DNA of 64,000 nt from Proteles cristata cristata (lineage: Eukaryota > Chordata > Mammalia > Carnivora > Hyaenidae), in the NCBI GenBank assembly GCA_017311185.1, contig JAESUZ010002383.1, forward strand, positions 2,579,423-2,643,422, written 5' to 3'. The notes beneath the pieces are model-generated. The model searched no databases and had not been told where the DNA came from. It saw nothing but the letters and a program-made list of their open reading frames with translations. Positions 1 to 9,895 of this stretch are shown here, in pieces. How positions within the stretch are numbered: position 1 is the first letter of the stretch; every line of letters begins with the position of its first letter. The position numbers and the translations under genes were made by a program.

Positions 1-966
1 GGAGACCTATATAATGGTAAATTATCATTCTTGCTGAATTTATATAAATCATCAGGCCACATCCTATGACACTATCCTTATTTAGGGATCAAGAATAGCC
101 TTTCTTTGAGATTATTTTTGATCAAGAGGAGGGTGAGTGTAAAGGGAAATTCTGTGTCAGTGAAAAACTGCATTGCCCAGAACACTTTTTTCCCCCCAGT
201 TACCAGATTCTGGCCCTGTTGTTCATTGCCTTTGAGCTATTTTGTGCTTCTACATAAAGTACAGATAATTTGATACACAAATTCTGTCACCATGTGATAG
301 AAATTTAGTTGACTTCTTTCTTTCTCCATCCCTTGGAAAAACCACTTGTGGTTTCCACCTGCAAATTGGATTGGATCCTGTCACTTTGCCCACATTGTCA
401 ATAATACCAAATTTTCCATTCTTTCTGTTTCCTTTGGTATCCAGCTCCAACACTCCACACTAAGTTTTCCAATTTTTCTCCCTCCCATCTGACCTGGTAT
501 CATGGAGAATTAAAACCTGACCACCCAGATTCTTGCCTATTGGAACTCTAAGTTCCGATGCTCTAGCCCTTTGAAGAGGCCCTGAGAGTGTCAAAGTCTG
601 ATGACTTGATATAAACCTTGAAGGATTCATTACTGCAGCAGACGATGCATGAGCCAGATGTTTTCCTGGAAGAGCTGCTGTCAGGGCCACTAAGGAAGCA
701 AGGCCAGTGAAATGCTCAGGTCATGCATGTTCATATGTGAGCAGTAACCAATACCATGCACAGCCCCAGAGCACTGACATTCTAGCTTTAAGAAACCGAA
801 TGAGTGGTGTTACATAACTGAAAGATTTTCTTCCACTTACCTGGATTCTACTAGACTGGTTACCCTCAAGTTTCAACTCCTGACTATCTAATAGAACCTT
901 CTATATTAATATTTCTCTTTTTCATGCAAGATACCTGATAACCAGAACCTAAAAAAAACTGATTTT
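1..966. other. Unassigned non-coding sequence
   Basis: I recognise no repeat family, exon or RNA gene here. The open frames are short, lie on both strands and show no recognisable domain. Composition is ordinary AT-rich mammalian DNA. Confidence 0.5.
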
Positions 967-1133
967 GGGAGCACCTGGGTGACTCAGTCAGTTGGGCGTC
1001 CAGCTCTTGATTTTGATCAGGTCATGATCCCAGGATCATGGCATCAGGCCCCATGTCAGGCCTTGTGCTAAGCATGGAGTCTGCTTGGGATTTTCTCTCT
1101 CTCTCCTCCCTTCCTCAAAAAACAAACAAAAAA
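967..1133 (+). mobile_element. SINEC (tRNA-Lys-derived carnivoran SINE)
   Basis: The tRNA-like head (GCACCTGGGTGACTCAGTCAG, then GGTCATGATC) is followed by a CT-rich stretch and an A-rich tail. The direct repeat CTGATTTT occurs just before the head (about 958-965) and just after the tail (about 1137-1144), as expected for an L1-mobilised insertion. It diverges from the young copies (GCTAAGCATGGAG body), so it is an older subfamily. Its reading frames are not genes. Confidence 0.93.
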
Positions 1134-1144
1134 CTCCCTGATTT

Positions 1145-2407
1145 TTGCCACCACCCCTTAACAGATGGTTCAACTGATTTTATAGGAACAGTGCCAACAA
1201 CAATCCTTGATAAACTATTTCTTAGACTTTGGTTTGTCCCACTCAGGAGGTTTGTGATTGCTTCTGAGATGTGCAGGGATGAATAATACTCATTCATCTT
1301 GAATGACACGGGGAATCAACAGTATTGAGCTTCATCTGAGTTCTATGCTCCCAAAAAAACAGTTACAGTTAAGTTCCCCCACCCTTCTATGTTCAGGGAA
1401 ATGACTGACCACAAAAAATCACCCTTTCCCATATTATGTAGGTAAGACCTCCCCCCACTTTACGATGTCCTTATTCACTTGCCTCTACAAAACCCAGACC
1501 CCGTTATTTGAGTCATTGCTCATTAATGAATATTTTTCTCTATTGCAATAGCCTGAATACTATCATCTTTTTAATTGTCTGGTGCTTTTGTATTTCACAC
1601 CCTGGAAAGTAGATTCTAGGTATGTCAATGGGCTCTAGCTTCTGGTTCAGTTAGGGCCTATGGAGAAGACTTGGCAGAAGACTGGAGGAAAAAGGGAGAT
1701 GGTGTTTGGGGAATTTATTCTACTGGTTGTGCTCTATACACCTTTCTTCTACACAGCTTTCCCCTTCTGAGATCCAAGACTTACACCTTCCCCTCATCCC
1801 TTCAGCCTGATGGTGATGACAGCTCCTTTGCCACTGGACTCCTGAACACTGAAATTTCCCTCTGGCTATTCTATACCATGCCCCTCCCAATGGTACCTTT
1901 GTAAATAAACATATAATGAGAGAGTGTTCTTTTCTGCTTGGATTCTGCTTGACAATCAAAATTTATTTTAGGTCCTCAGGAGACATTTTGGTCTTTGAGG
2001 ACCCATTCTCTGAACACTCTTCGGAAGGACAATGGTTTAAATTATTTTCAAAGAACAAGGTCCACCATGACCTGGGCCCTCTAACTTTTGTATTTCTTCT
2101 CACTCATGCTTAAGTAAATTCATGCTTGAGCCAAGTGAAACTATTTGAAGTTCCTCAAGCATGGAATGTTACTTTACCCCATCACACTTTGTCCCAGACA
2201 CATATTCATCCACATCTGGTAAACTCTTACCTATCTGTCAGGACCCCGATCAAGTATCCTTCTCTAGAAATCTGCCTCACCTGTGTCTCTTGGGCAGGGC
2301 TGCCCACTCTCTTCTCCCAATACCTCCTCTTGTACTGAACCTCTAGTTCTGCCACCTGTAACACTCTTCTGGAGAAGTCTATCTTGATGTATGTCTCCCC
2401 TATACAA
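1145..2407. other. Mostly unassigned; possible ancient repeat patches
   Basis: No gene is evident. Around 1440-1560 the sequence has an LTR-like flavour (ACAAAACCCAGACCC, then GCAATAGCCTGAATA). Around 1640-1912 it resembles the end of an old mammalian repeat (CCTTTGTAAATAAAC). I could not assign either to a family. The rest looks unique. Confidence 0.35.
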
Positions 2408-2575
2408 ATCTTCCTTGATTCAAGATGGAGTTATGTTCTGATAAACTCATCTTAAATTGAAAATATCATAAGTTGAAATGCGTTTAATATACCTCACCTA
2501 TCAAACATTATAGTTTAGTTTAGCCTACCTTAAATGTGCTCAGTTGGGCAAAATCATCTAACACAAAGCCTATTT

Positions 2576-2792
2576 AAAAATGTTTTTTAACATTTTATTT
2601 ATTTCTGAGAGAGAGAGAGAGAGAGCAGGGGAGGGTCAGAGAGAGAGGGAGACACGGAATTTGAAGCAGCCTCCAGGCTCTGAGCTAGCTGTCAGCACAG
2701 AGCCCGACATGGGGCTCAAACCCAGGAACCGTGAAATCATGACCTGAGCCGAAGCCAGATGCTTAACCGACTGAGCAACCCAGGTGCCCCTA
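2576..2792 (-). mobile_element. SINEC, minus strand
   Basis: Read on the minus strand it has the tRNA-like head at the right (GACTGAGCAACCCAGGTGCCCC on the plus strand), a GA-rich body containing AGGGGAGGGTCAG, and a T-rich end at left. The target copy ACAAAGCCTATTT is present at 2563-2575 and again at 2793-2805. It belongs to the GGGTCAG (CTGACCC) body group seen in several young copies here. Confidence 0.95.
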
Positions 2793-2807
2793 ACAAAGCC
2801 TATTTTA

Positions 2808-2878
2808 TTTTATTTTATTTATTTATTTTTTAAATTTTAAATAGTTTATTGTCAAGTTGTTTTACGTATAACACCCAG
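2808..2878 (-). mobile_element. Very short L1 3' tip, minus strand
   Basis: The sequence TTTATTGTCAAGTTGTTTTACGTATAACACCCAG is the reverse complement of the carnivoran L1 end (CTGGGTGTTAT...TTGACAATAAA). It is preceded by a T-rich run that is the antisense poly-A tail. The target copy recurs as ACAAAGCTTATTTTA at 2879-2893. Only about 40 bases of L1 besides the tail were inserted. Confidence 0.85.
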
Positions 2879-3189
2879 ACAAAGCTTATTTTATAATGAA
2901 GTGTTGGCTGTCTCATGTAATTAATTGAATATTGTACTGAAAGAGAAAAACAGAATGGTTTTGCACAAGTACTGACAGAATGGTTGTAAGTGTATTGGTT
3001 GTTTGCTTTCCTGATCACATGGCTGACTGGGAGCTGTGGAATCACAAGAGCATATCATACCATATAACTTATAGCCAGGATAAGATAAAAAGTCAAAATT
3101 TGAAGCATACTTTCTACTGAGTTCTTATCACTTTCACACCATCCTACAGTCAAAGAATCATCCATTGAACTATTATCAGGGACTGTCTG

Positions 3190-3290
3190 TTCATTCCTAG
3201 GCTCTTGAAAGCAGGGACTGGGTCTTATTTAATTCATGCTAATATAGGACTTGCATAAATTAAGCACTCAAGAAATATCGGGTTTGTTAA
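3190..3290 (+). repeat. L2-like 3' end fragment
   Basis: The string AAAGCAGGGACTGGGTCTTA followed by AAGCACTCAAGAAATAT resembles the L2/MIR 3' motif 'gggcagggaccgtgtct ... gcgctcaataaatat'. It is diverged and the boundaries are approximate. Confidence 0.5.
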
Positions 3291-4020
3291 CTTAAAATGG
3301 ACTGAACTAAATTGAGAGTCCAATTCATACTGGTACAGTGAAACAAGAAATGAGCACTTGAAAGGAGAAGGGAGAGGTGGTGGATCTTGAATGTTGCCTA
3401 GAGTAGGCCCCACATTCCTTTTACTGACATAAGAAAGGAGAGGAAAGAAAAAGCTTCAGCATTAATATCTCAGCAACAAACCAGGTCATAATGAAGCTGA
3501 GGGTATTCAAATTGGTTTTCTCTCTAGAGAGGCAAACTACATAAATTAATACACTGAACCATGGCCTGAAGAGACCTGAGGCTTTTAATAAATAAAGAGC
3601 TGTACTGGGCCAAACAAGAATATAACACTGCCAGATGTCCTGGCGTCTCAGTTACAATAACATTGCTTCCTGGGCCAGGGCCAGAGTGCAGCTCAGAGAA
3701 CGTTAAAGAATTTTTGTGTTCCTCTTAAAATCCTCTTTGATTGAAGAGACAACTTTGGCATCTCCCCAAAGGAAAGTGGATGTCTCCAGACTGCTGAAGG
3801 CTCCTGCCTGACTCCAGCTTGAAAGGAAAGGCTATTTCTGGATCCTTTCTTTCTGCACTGTTCTCTCCTCTGTAGTGTCCCATTTATTTAGGACAAAAAA
3901 ATAACTGGTGTTCAAGATATAATTCTGCCAAGTATGGCTGGGCCTTTGTTAACAAGATCTCTTTTACAGAGAAAAAGAGGGTAATCCAGGAGATGAATGC
4001 CCCCTAGTACACCATAGAAT
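3291..4020. other. Unassigned non-coding sequence
   Basis: I see no recognisable repeat, exon or RNA gene. Reading frames are short. Confidence 0.5.
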
Positions 4021-4160
4021 GTTAGAATATTTGAACAAGAAAGCATCTTAGAAGTAATATCATCCACTCTCTCATTTTACAGATTGAAAAAAAAACAAGA
4101 TCCAGAGTGGTGATCAAACTTGCCCAAGGTCAGAGTAGGGACAAAATTGGTTTAGGAGTC
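4021..4160 (-). repeat. MIR or L3/CR1-like ancient repeat fragment
   Basis: The signature CTCATTTTACAGATTGAAAAA, then TGCCCAAGGTCAGAGTAGG, parallels the antisense 'cattttacagatgaggaaactgag ... cttgcccaaggtcacacag' core. The opening AGAATGTTAGAATATTTGAAC fits the related L3-type version. Confidence 0.5.
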
Positions 4161-4365
4161 CAAGCTAGAGTCTTGTATTAGGATTCCAATCAACCCTCCC
4201 TGTTCTTTGAAATATCTCTAAGTTTTAATTCATTTATCAGTCAAGGTAACTTAAGCATTTATGAAGGGTATAATGGCCTTTATTCCATTATTAGAAATAA
4301 AGCTTAATTTTTATAAACTCATAGTGTGGTAGAGACTTACAGGATTTACCCACATCTGGATTTTC

Positions 4366-4404
4366 TTTTTTTTTTTTTAATGTGTGTTTTTTTAACTTAT
4401 TTCT

Positions 4405-4435
<31 letters not shown>

Positions 4436-4600
4436 TGTGAGCAAGGGAGGGTCAGACAGAGAGGGAGATACAGAATCTGAAGCAGGCTCCAGGCTCTGAG
4501 CTGTCAGCACAAAACCCTACATGGGGCTCGAACCTACGGACCATGAGATCATGACCTGAGCCAAAGTCGACGCTTAACCAACTGAGCCACCCAGGTGCCC
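4366..4600 (-). mobile_element. SINEC, minus strand
   Basis: A complete antisense copy: T-rich tail, a long (GA)n run, AGGGAGGGTCAG body, and head CTGAGCCACCCAGGTGCCCC. The target duplication CACATCTGGATTTTCTT (4351-4367) matches CACATCTGGGTTTTCTT (4601-4617) with one mismatch. The body variant is the GGGTCAG type. Confidence 0.95.
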
Positions 4601-4659
4601 CACATCTGGGTTTTCTTGTCTTTTGGTCACACGAGGTGGTTAGGTTCCTCTGCACCCCC

Positions 4660-4965
4660 TCAGTTGGGAAAGAACACATAACTGGTTCTAACCAATAGGC
4701 TTTGGGCAGAAGTAGCTTGTGTCACTTTTGGGCCAAGACAGGAGATGCTGCGTGTGAGGTCCTAGCATTCTTCCCAGCCATAGTTACGGAGGAGGCTGCT
4801 GGTCAACCTTCCATGAGCCGGGATCTTGAATGACTGCATGGAACAGAGTTAGCTGACCCATGTGAGACCTGTAACACATGTGATGAACTTTTATTGGGTT
4901 GGATCACTGAGATTTGGGGGCTGTTTGTTACTGCAACATAAACTTAATCTGCCTGGGTTAATATG
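4660..4965 (+). repeat. Ancient interspersed repeat, family unresolved
   Basis: AACCAATAGGCTTTGGGCAGAAG near the start and ATCACTGAGATTTGGGGGCTGTTTGTTACTGCA near the end match a common mammalian interspersed repeat that finishes with 'ccactgagattttggggttgtttgtta'. I cannot place it firmly as LTR or other. A similar element lies at 23580-24050. Confidence 0.4.
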
Positions 4966-6279
4966 GGATGAGAAATGATGAACATTAATTTATAGTAATA
5001 GGAGCTCTTTCCCGGAGATCAAGTTTTGGAATCCATGTATAGGGATCTATGAGACAAAGATCTTTTCTTTTAGGATTTTGTAATCTAGTACTGGAAAAAG
5101 AATGTGTATATAGTTATATGGGAGGATATGAAAACTGCCATTGCAGAGCACAGAAAATGTGTTTTGGGGGAAGGATATGATCTTGCACTGATAGGAAAAA
5201 TTATGGAAGATTCAATGTTCTGTGAGCATTAATTGAGCTCCTCTTGTATGCAGGCATTGAAAGGAGAGGACCTGAGGGAGAGGTTGGGTTCAAAGAAGCT
5301 AGGATCATTAAAAATTTGACTAGAAAGTAGATGAAATCCACTTCATTTATGTTCTTCACAAACTTTGCATTGAAATGTCTTGAAAATCTGGAGTTTGACA
5401 TTGAAAATCACTTTGGAACAAAATCAGAAGGCTCAGGCTTCTATTTTCTGAGAGTTTAAGAAGAGAATGACATTAGTATGGTTGTTTGAAAAAACCCTGG
5501 TCCAGGCAAGACTCAGACTCTTGCAATGACTGTGTCAATTGGGCAAGTTATTTAATATCTGAAGTTATTTACAGACATACTCATGTCTGTAGTGAAACAC
5601 TTGTATCTCAAGACACATGATGGAAAAGGGTTCTAAAGTCAGATACTTTTAGAAAATTCTGTCCCCTCAACATATCTGAGATCCCCTCCTAGAAATTCAT
5701 GGTGCTGATTAGCTTATTAATGTCTCTGAAAAGTCGTCCCGTAAAGAAACTTTTTTAGATTTGCTTAATCCAGTATTTCTCAAATTTATTTCACTATAGA
5801 TCCACTCTCCCACCCCAAACTAAAAGGGAGAAAACATTTGTTAGTATCACCTGGGACAATTATTTGACATACTCCTTGGAAAATGCTGATCACTGACCAG
5901 CATGATTTTGTTACCTGAAGACATCCCCTGCATTTTCTAGCTCCTCAGAGCCTCACCAAATTTATTTCTTACTTAACATTTTCTGTAACTTTTGTGTGAA
6001 GAGCAGTATGCAAATAATCATAGGTCAGACCAGTGGCCCTTGTTCTAGAGTCATTAAAAAAAAAAGTGGGTAAGAAAGAGAAATCTTTTACATTTGATGG
6101 TTGTTCTATACTTTTCATACATTCATTACATCCTGCTTTGGAGAAATGGTTTTACATTACAGTAACAGAAGAAAGTGAGAAACTCTATTATCTTTATTTG
6201 AGGTGCAAAGCCTCAAATCAAAGACATGTTGCTACCCTCACAGAGCCTACCTGCTAGTGAGGTAAAGGGAGAAGTAAAT
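4966..6279. other. Unassigned, with weak MIR and MER5A-like scraps
   Basis: No gene is seen. About 5510-5570 resembles a MIR plus-strand core (TGTCAATTGGGCAAGTTATTTAA). About 5775-5900 resembles MER5A (ATTTCTCAAATTTATTTC, then TAGTATCACCTGGGACAATTATTTG). Both are weak. Confidence 0.35.
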
Positions 6280-6345
6280 AATAATTATAATAGCCATAAC
6301 TATGCAACTGCTTACTAATTGCGAAGCTCTGTTCTAAGTGGTGTA

Positions 6346-8696
6346 CAGGCCTACCTCCAAGGTATAGTGGGTTCAGTTCCAGAACACTGCAATAAAGTGA
6401 ATATTGCAGTAAAGTAAGTCAAATAAATTTTTTGGTTTCCCAGTACACATAAATGTTGTGTTTACACAAGACTCTATTAAGCGTGCAATGACATTATCTC
6501 CAAAATGACCAAATGTATAGACCTTAATTAAAAACACTTTTTTGCTAAAAAAAAAATGCTAACCAACATTTGAGCTTTTAGTAAGTCATAATCTTTTTAC
6601 TGGTGGAAGGTCTTGCCTGGATGTTGATGGCTGACTGATGAGGACGGTGGAAGGTTGGGTGGCTATGGCTATTACCTAAAATAAGACAACAATGAAGTTT
6701 GCTGCACGGATTTGATGCTTTTGTGAATGAATTCTTTGTAGCATGTGATGCTGTTCAACATTTTACACACAGTAGAGTTTCTTCCAAAATTGAAGTCAAT
6801 TTTCTCACATCTTGGTGATGCTTTATCAACTAAGTATACCCAATAGTCTAAATTCTTTATGGTAATTCCAACAACTTTCACAGCATCTTCACTAGGAGTA
6901 GATTCCATCTCAAGAAATCACTTTCTTTATTCCTCCATAAGAAGAATGCTTCATCTGTTCAAGTTTTATCATGAGATTGTAGCAATTCATCACATCCTCA
7001 GGCTCCATTCCTGATTCTAGTTCTCTTCATATTTTCACCACACTTATTATTACTTCCTCTACTGAAGCCTGGGACCCCTTAAAGCCAGCCAAAAGGGTTG
7101 GTGTCAACTTCGAAACTCCTGTGAATGCTGACATATTGACCTCTTCCCAAGAACCACAGGTGTTCTTACAGACATCTGGGATGGTGAATCCTCTCCACAG
7201 TTTTTCAATTTACTTTTCCCAGATCCATCAGAGGAATTGCTCTCTATGGTAGCTATAGTCTTATGAAATGCATTTCTTATATAATAAAACTTGAAAGTTG
7301 AAATGACTTTTTAATTCATGGGTTGCAGAATGGATGTTGTGTTAGCACTCAAGAAAACAACATTTATCTCATTGTACACCTCCATCAGGGCTCTTGAGAG
7401 ATAAGGAGCATTGTCAGTGAGCAGTAATATTTGGAATGGAGTCTTTTTTTCTGTGTAGTAGGTCTCAACAGTGGGCTTAAAATATTCAGGAAACCATATG
7501 GCAAACAGATGTGCTGTCATCCAGGTTTTGTTGTTCCATTTACAGGGCACAGGAAGAGTAGATTTAGCATAGTTTGTAAACATTCTTGGATTTTCAGAAT
7601 GGTAAATAAACATTGGCTTCAACTTCAAGTCACCAACTGCATTAGCTCCTAGCATGAGAGTCAGCCTATGATTTGAAGCTTTGAAGCTAAGCATTGACTT
7701 TTCCTCTCTTGCTATGAAAATCCTAGATGGCATCTTCTTCCAGTAGAAGTCTGTTTCATCTACACTGAAAATCTGTTGTTCAGTGTAGCCACCTTTGTTA
7801 ATTATCTTAGCTAGATCTTCTGGATAACTTCTATGTCAATACTTGCTGCTTCATCTTAGACTTTTATATTTTGGATACAGCTTTTTCCCTTAAACCTCAC
7901 AAGCCAATATCTGCTAGCTGCCAACTTTTCTACTGAAGCTTCCTCACTTCTCTCAGACTCCAGACAATTCAGTATAGTTAGGACATTGCTCTGGATTAGG
8001 CTTTGGCTTAAGGAAATGATGTGGCTGGTTGGATCTTCTAACCAGAGCACTAAAATTTTCTCCATATCAGCAATAAGTCTGTTTTGCTTTCTTAGCCTTC
8101 ATATGTTCCCTGGACTACCACTTTTAATTTCTTTCAAGGATTTTTCCATGGCATTCAAAACTCGGCCAACTGTTCGGCACAAGAGGCCTTACTTTTGGCC
8201 TACTTGCCCTTCCTCACTGAGCTTAATCATTTTCAACGTTTGATTTAGAATTGAGTGACTCTTCCTTTCACTTGACCACATAGAGGCCATTGCAGGGTTA
8301 TGAATTAGCCTAATTTCAATATTGTTGTATCTTAGGGAATAGGGAGGTCCAAAGAAAGGGAGAGAGATGGGGGAATAGCTGTGTCAGGAGTAGTCAAAAT
8401 ACATGCAACATTTATTGATTGAGTTTGCATTCTTATATGGGTGTGGCTCAAAACAAATACAATAGAAAAACATCAAAGATCACTGACTAAATATCACCAT
8501 AACAAATGTAATAATAATGAAAATGTTTGAAAGATTGATAAAATTAGCAAAATGTGACAAAACAACATGAACTGAACAAATGGTGTTGGAAAAATGGCAC
8601 CAATGGACTTGCTTGACACAGATATTGCAAACCTTTAATTTGCAATATCTAAGAACCACAATAAAGTGAATCACAAAAAAGCAAGGTATGTCTGCC
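6346..8696 (-). mobile_element. Nearly full-length Tigger1 (pogo/Tc1-mariner) element
   Basis: The left end CAGGCCTACCTCCAAGGTATAG and the right end CAAGGTATGTCTG are the Tigger1 terminal inverted repeats. The whole 2.35 kb between them follows the Tigger1 consensus (about 2.4 kb) in order. The transposase lies on the minus strand, so the plus strand shows the element in reverse. A TA abuts the left end; the nearest TA on the right is two bases beyond the repeat, suggesting a small terminal change. It interrupts a MIR. Confidence 0.93.
6672..8290 (-). pseudogene. Tigger1 transposase pseudogene
   Basis: The presumed ATG is at 8290 on the minus strand, opening with residues MASMWSSERKSHS typical of the Tigger1 N-terminus. 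The Psq/CENP-B-type DNA-binding region follows, with an in-frame stop soon after residue 30. The best surviving block is 7311-7733 (140 residues) and covers the core of the DDE domain, including LTDNAP around the second catalytic aspartate and a downstream [12 protein letters not shown] motif. A frame for the C-terminal end remains at 6672-6908. Stops and frameshifts separate the blocks, so no functional transposase can be made. In a live element this protein excises and inserts the transposon at TA sites. The block is recognisable only as transposon-derived, not as a domesticated host gene. Confidence 0.9.
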
Positions 8697-8885
8697 TATT
8701 AGCTCAGTTGATCCTCATAACAACCTGATAGATACCATATCACCCCCATTTTATAGACAAAAAAGTTGATACACAGACAGTTAAGTAGATTATTCAAGGT
8801 CATACAGCTAGTACGCATCAGAACTGGGATTTAAATCATGGCAATTCAGTTTCAGGGTCATAGTGTTGAATACTGTGCTCTCCTG

Positions 8886-9500
8886 CCCCTTCTCTGAGAT
8901 ACATATTTGGTTAGATGACCACTGATATAACTTCTAACTCAGTCAGTGAATAGGGTCAGAAAATGTTCTTTGAAGGACGTGGCCCTCAGAGTTGTCTTAA
9001 AGGTTGGAAAAGAATTAGCCAAGCATATATTGAGAAAAAGTAGAAAGAAGGAACAGAATATGTGCCTGGAGATGAGGCAACAAGTGGCCACTTTGGGCAA
9101 TTGTGTTTAACTTTGCCAGGCAGAAACTTGGTGTGTGGGGAAGGGGCAGAAGAGACGAGTGAGGCTGGCAAGAGTGAGCATGTTCCAAGGTTCTAACATC
9201 ATATCATGGAGGCACTGATGGGGAAGGGAGACATTGATAGATTTTAACTAGGGATGCCTCATGCTCATTGGAAGGATGAACTTGTTCAAAAAGTCCATTG
9301 AAGAAGCTACTACAGTAAGTAATCCATATGGGAGATGATGCAATCTTAAATAAGGAGGGATAGTGGCATGAAAAGGTAGAGACAGATAAGACATATACAG
9401 GAAGAGGAGCCAAAGGGCAATAGGGACCAACTGGATAAGCAGACAGGGGGTGATCAGAGACCAGCCAGCCTTGGACAGAGTCTCTAGAGGATGGCTTCTC
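8886..9500. other. Unassigned non-coding sequence
   Basis: I recognise no repeat, exon or RNA gene. Overlapping frames on the minus strand near 9204-9574 have no recognisable domain. Confidence 0.5.
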
Positions 9501-9504
9501 AAGG

Positions 9505-9705
9505 GTTCTTTGGTACCACTGATCATTTTGGCCAGATAATTCTTTATTGAGGGTAGGCATGTGGCCGTCCACACATTTTAGGTGCTTAGCATCATCCCTG
9601 GTCTTTATCCATTAAATTCCAGTATGACCCACCCAGCCACCCAAGTTCTGATTACCAAAAAATGTCTCAAGATACTGCCAAATGTTTAAAGATCAGCCCT
9701 GGGAG
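9505..9705. mobile_element. MER20-like hAT-Charlie non-autonomous transposon
   Basis: CATTTTGGCCAGATAATTCTTTATTGAGG, CATCATCCCTGGTCTTTATCC and AAAAATGTCTCAAGATACTGCCAAATG follow the MER20 consensus in order. The ends are worn. Confidence 0.75.
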
Positions 9706-9737
9706 CAGGAGAGTAGACAAAATCATTCCCAGTAATG

Positions 9738-9895
9738 TTTCTCAGTGTGTTACCCAAAGATCATCAGTTTTGACATCCCCAGGGAACTTGTTAGAAATGC
9801 ATGTTCTAAACCAGGTAGACTAAGTAGAAACTCTCAGGTGGATCCAAGCAATCTTTGTCTGAACAAGCCCTCCCAGGGACGTCTGAGAACCAGTA
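9738..9895. mobile_element. MER5A-like hAT-Charlie non-autonomous transposon
   Basis: CCAGGGAACTTGTTAGAAATGCATGTTCT, then AAACTCTCAGGTGGATCCAAGCAATC and TGAACAAGCCCTCCCAGG, match MER5A in order. It ends with GAGAACCAGT, close to the MER5A terminus. Confidence 0.75.

Larger units (their letters stand above)
2408..3190. mobile_element. Old Tigger-like non-autonomous DNA transposon, interrupted
   Basis: The left end (GAAAATATCATAAGTTGAAATGCG) and the right half (GACTGGGAGCTGTGG, ACTTTCTACTGAGTTC, GGGACTGTCTGT at the very end) match the common mammalian MER-type Tigger relative whose ends read 'cgtaagtcgaa'. The element is split near its middle by a SINE and an L1 tail. No transposase frame survives. 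The exact subfamily name is not certain. Confidence 0.7.
6280..8885 (-). repeat. MIR, split by a Tigger1 insertion
   Basis: The left piece at about 6280-6345 (CTTACTAATTGCGAAGCTCTGTTCTAAGTGGTGTA) and the right piece at about 8697-8885 (TTAGCTCAGTTGATCCTCATAACAACC ... AAGGTCATACAGCTAGTACG) are consecutive parts of one antisense MIR. Joined across the Tigger1 they read through the consensus in order. This dates the MIR as older than the Tigger1. Confidence 0.85.

Noticed and set aside
7311..7733. 140-residue conserved transposase frame as a possible domesticated gene
   Set aside because: It sits inside a complete Tigger1 with both termini, and adjoining transposase parts carry stops and frameshifts. 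Nothing suggests selection to keep it.
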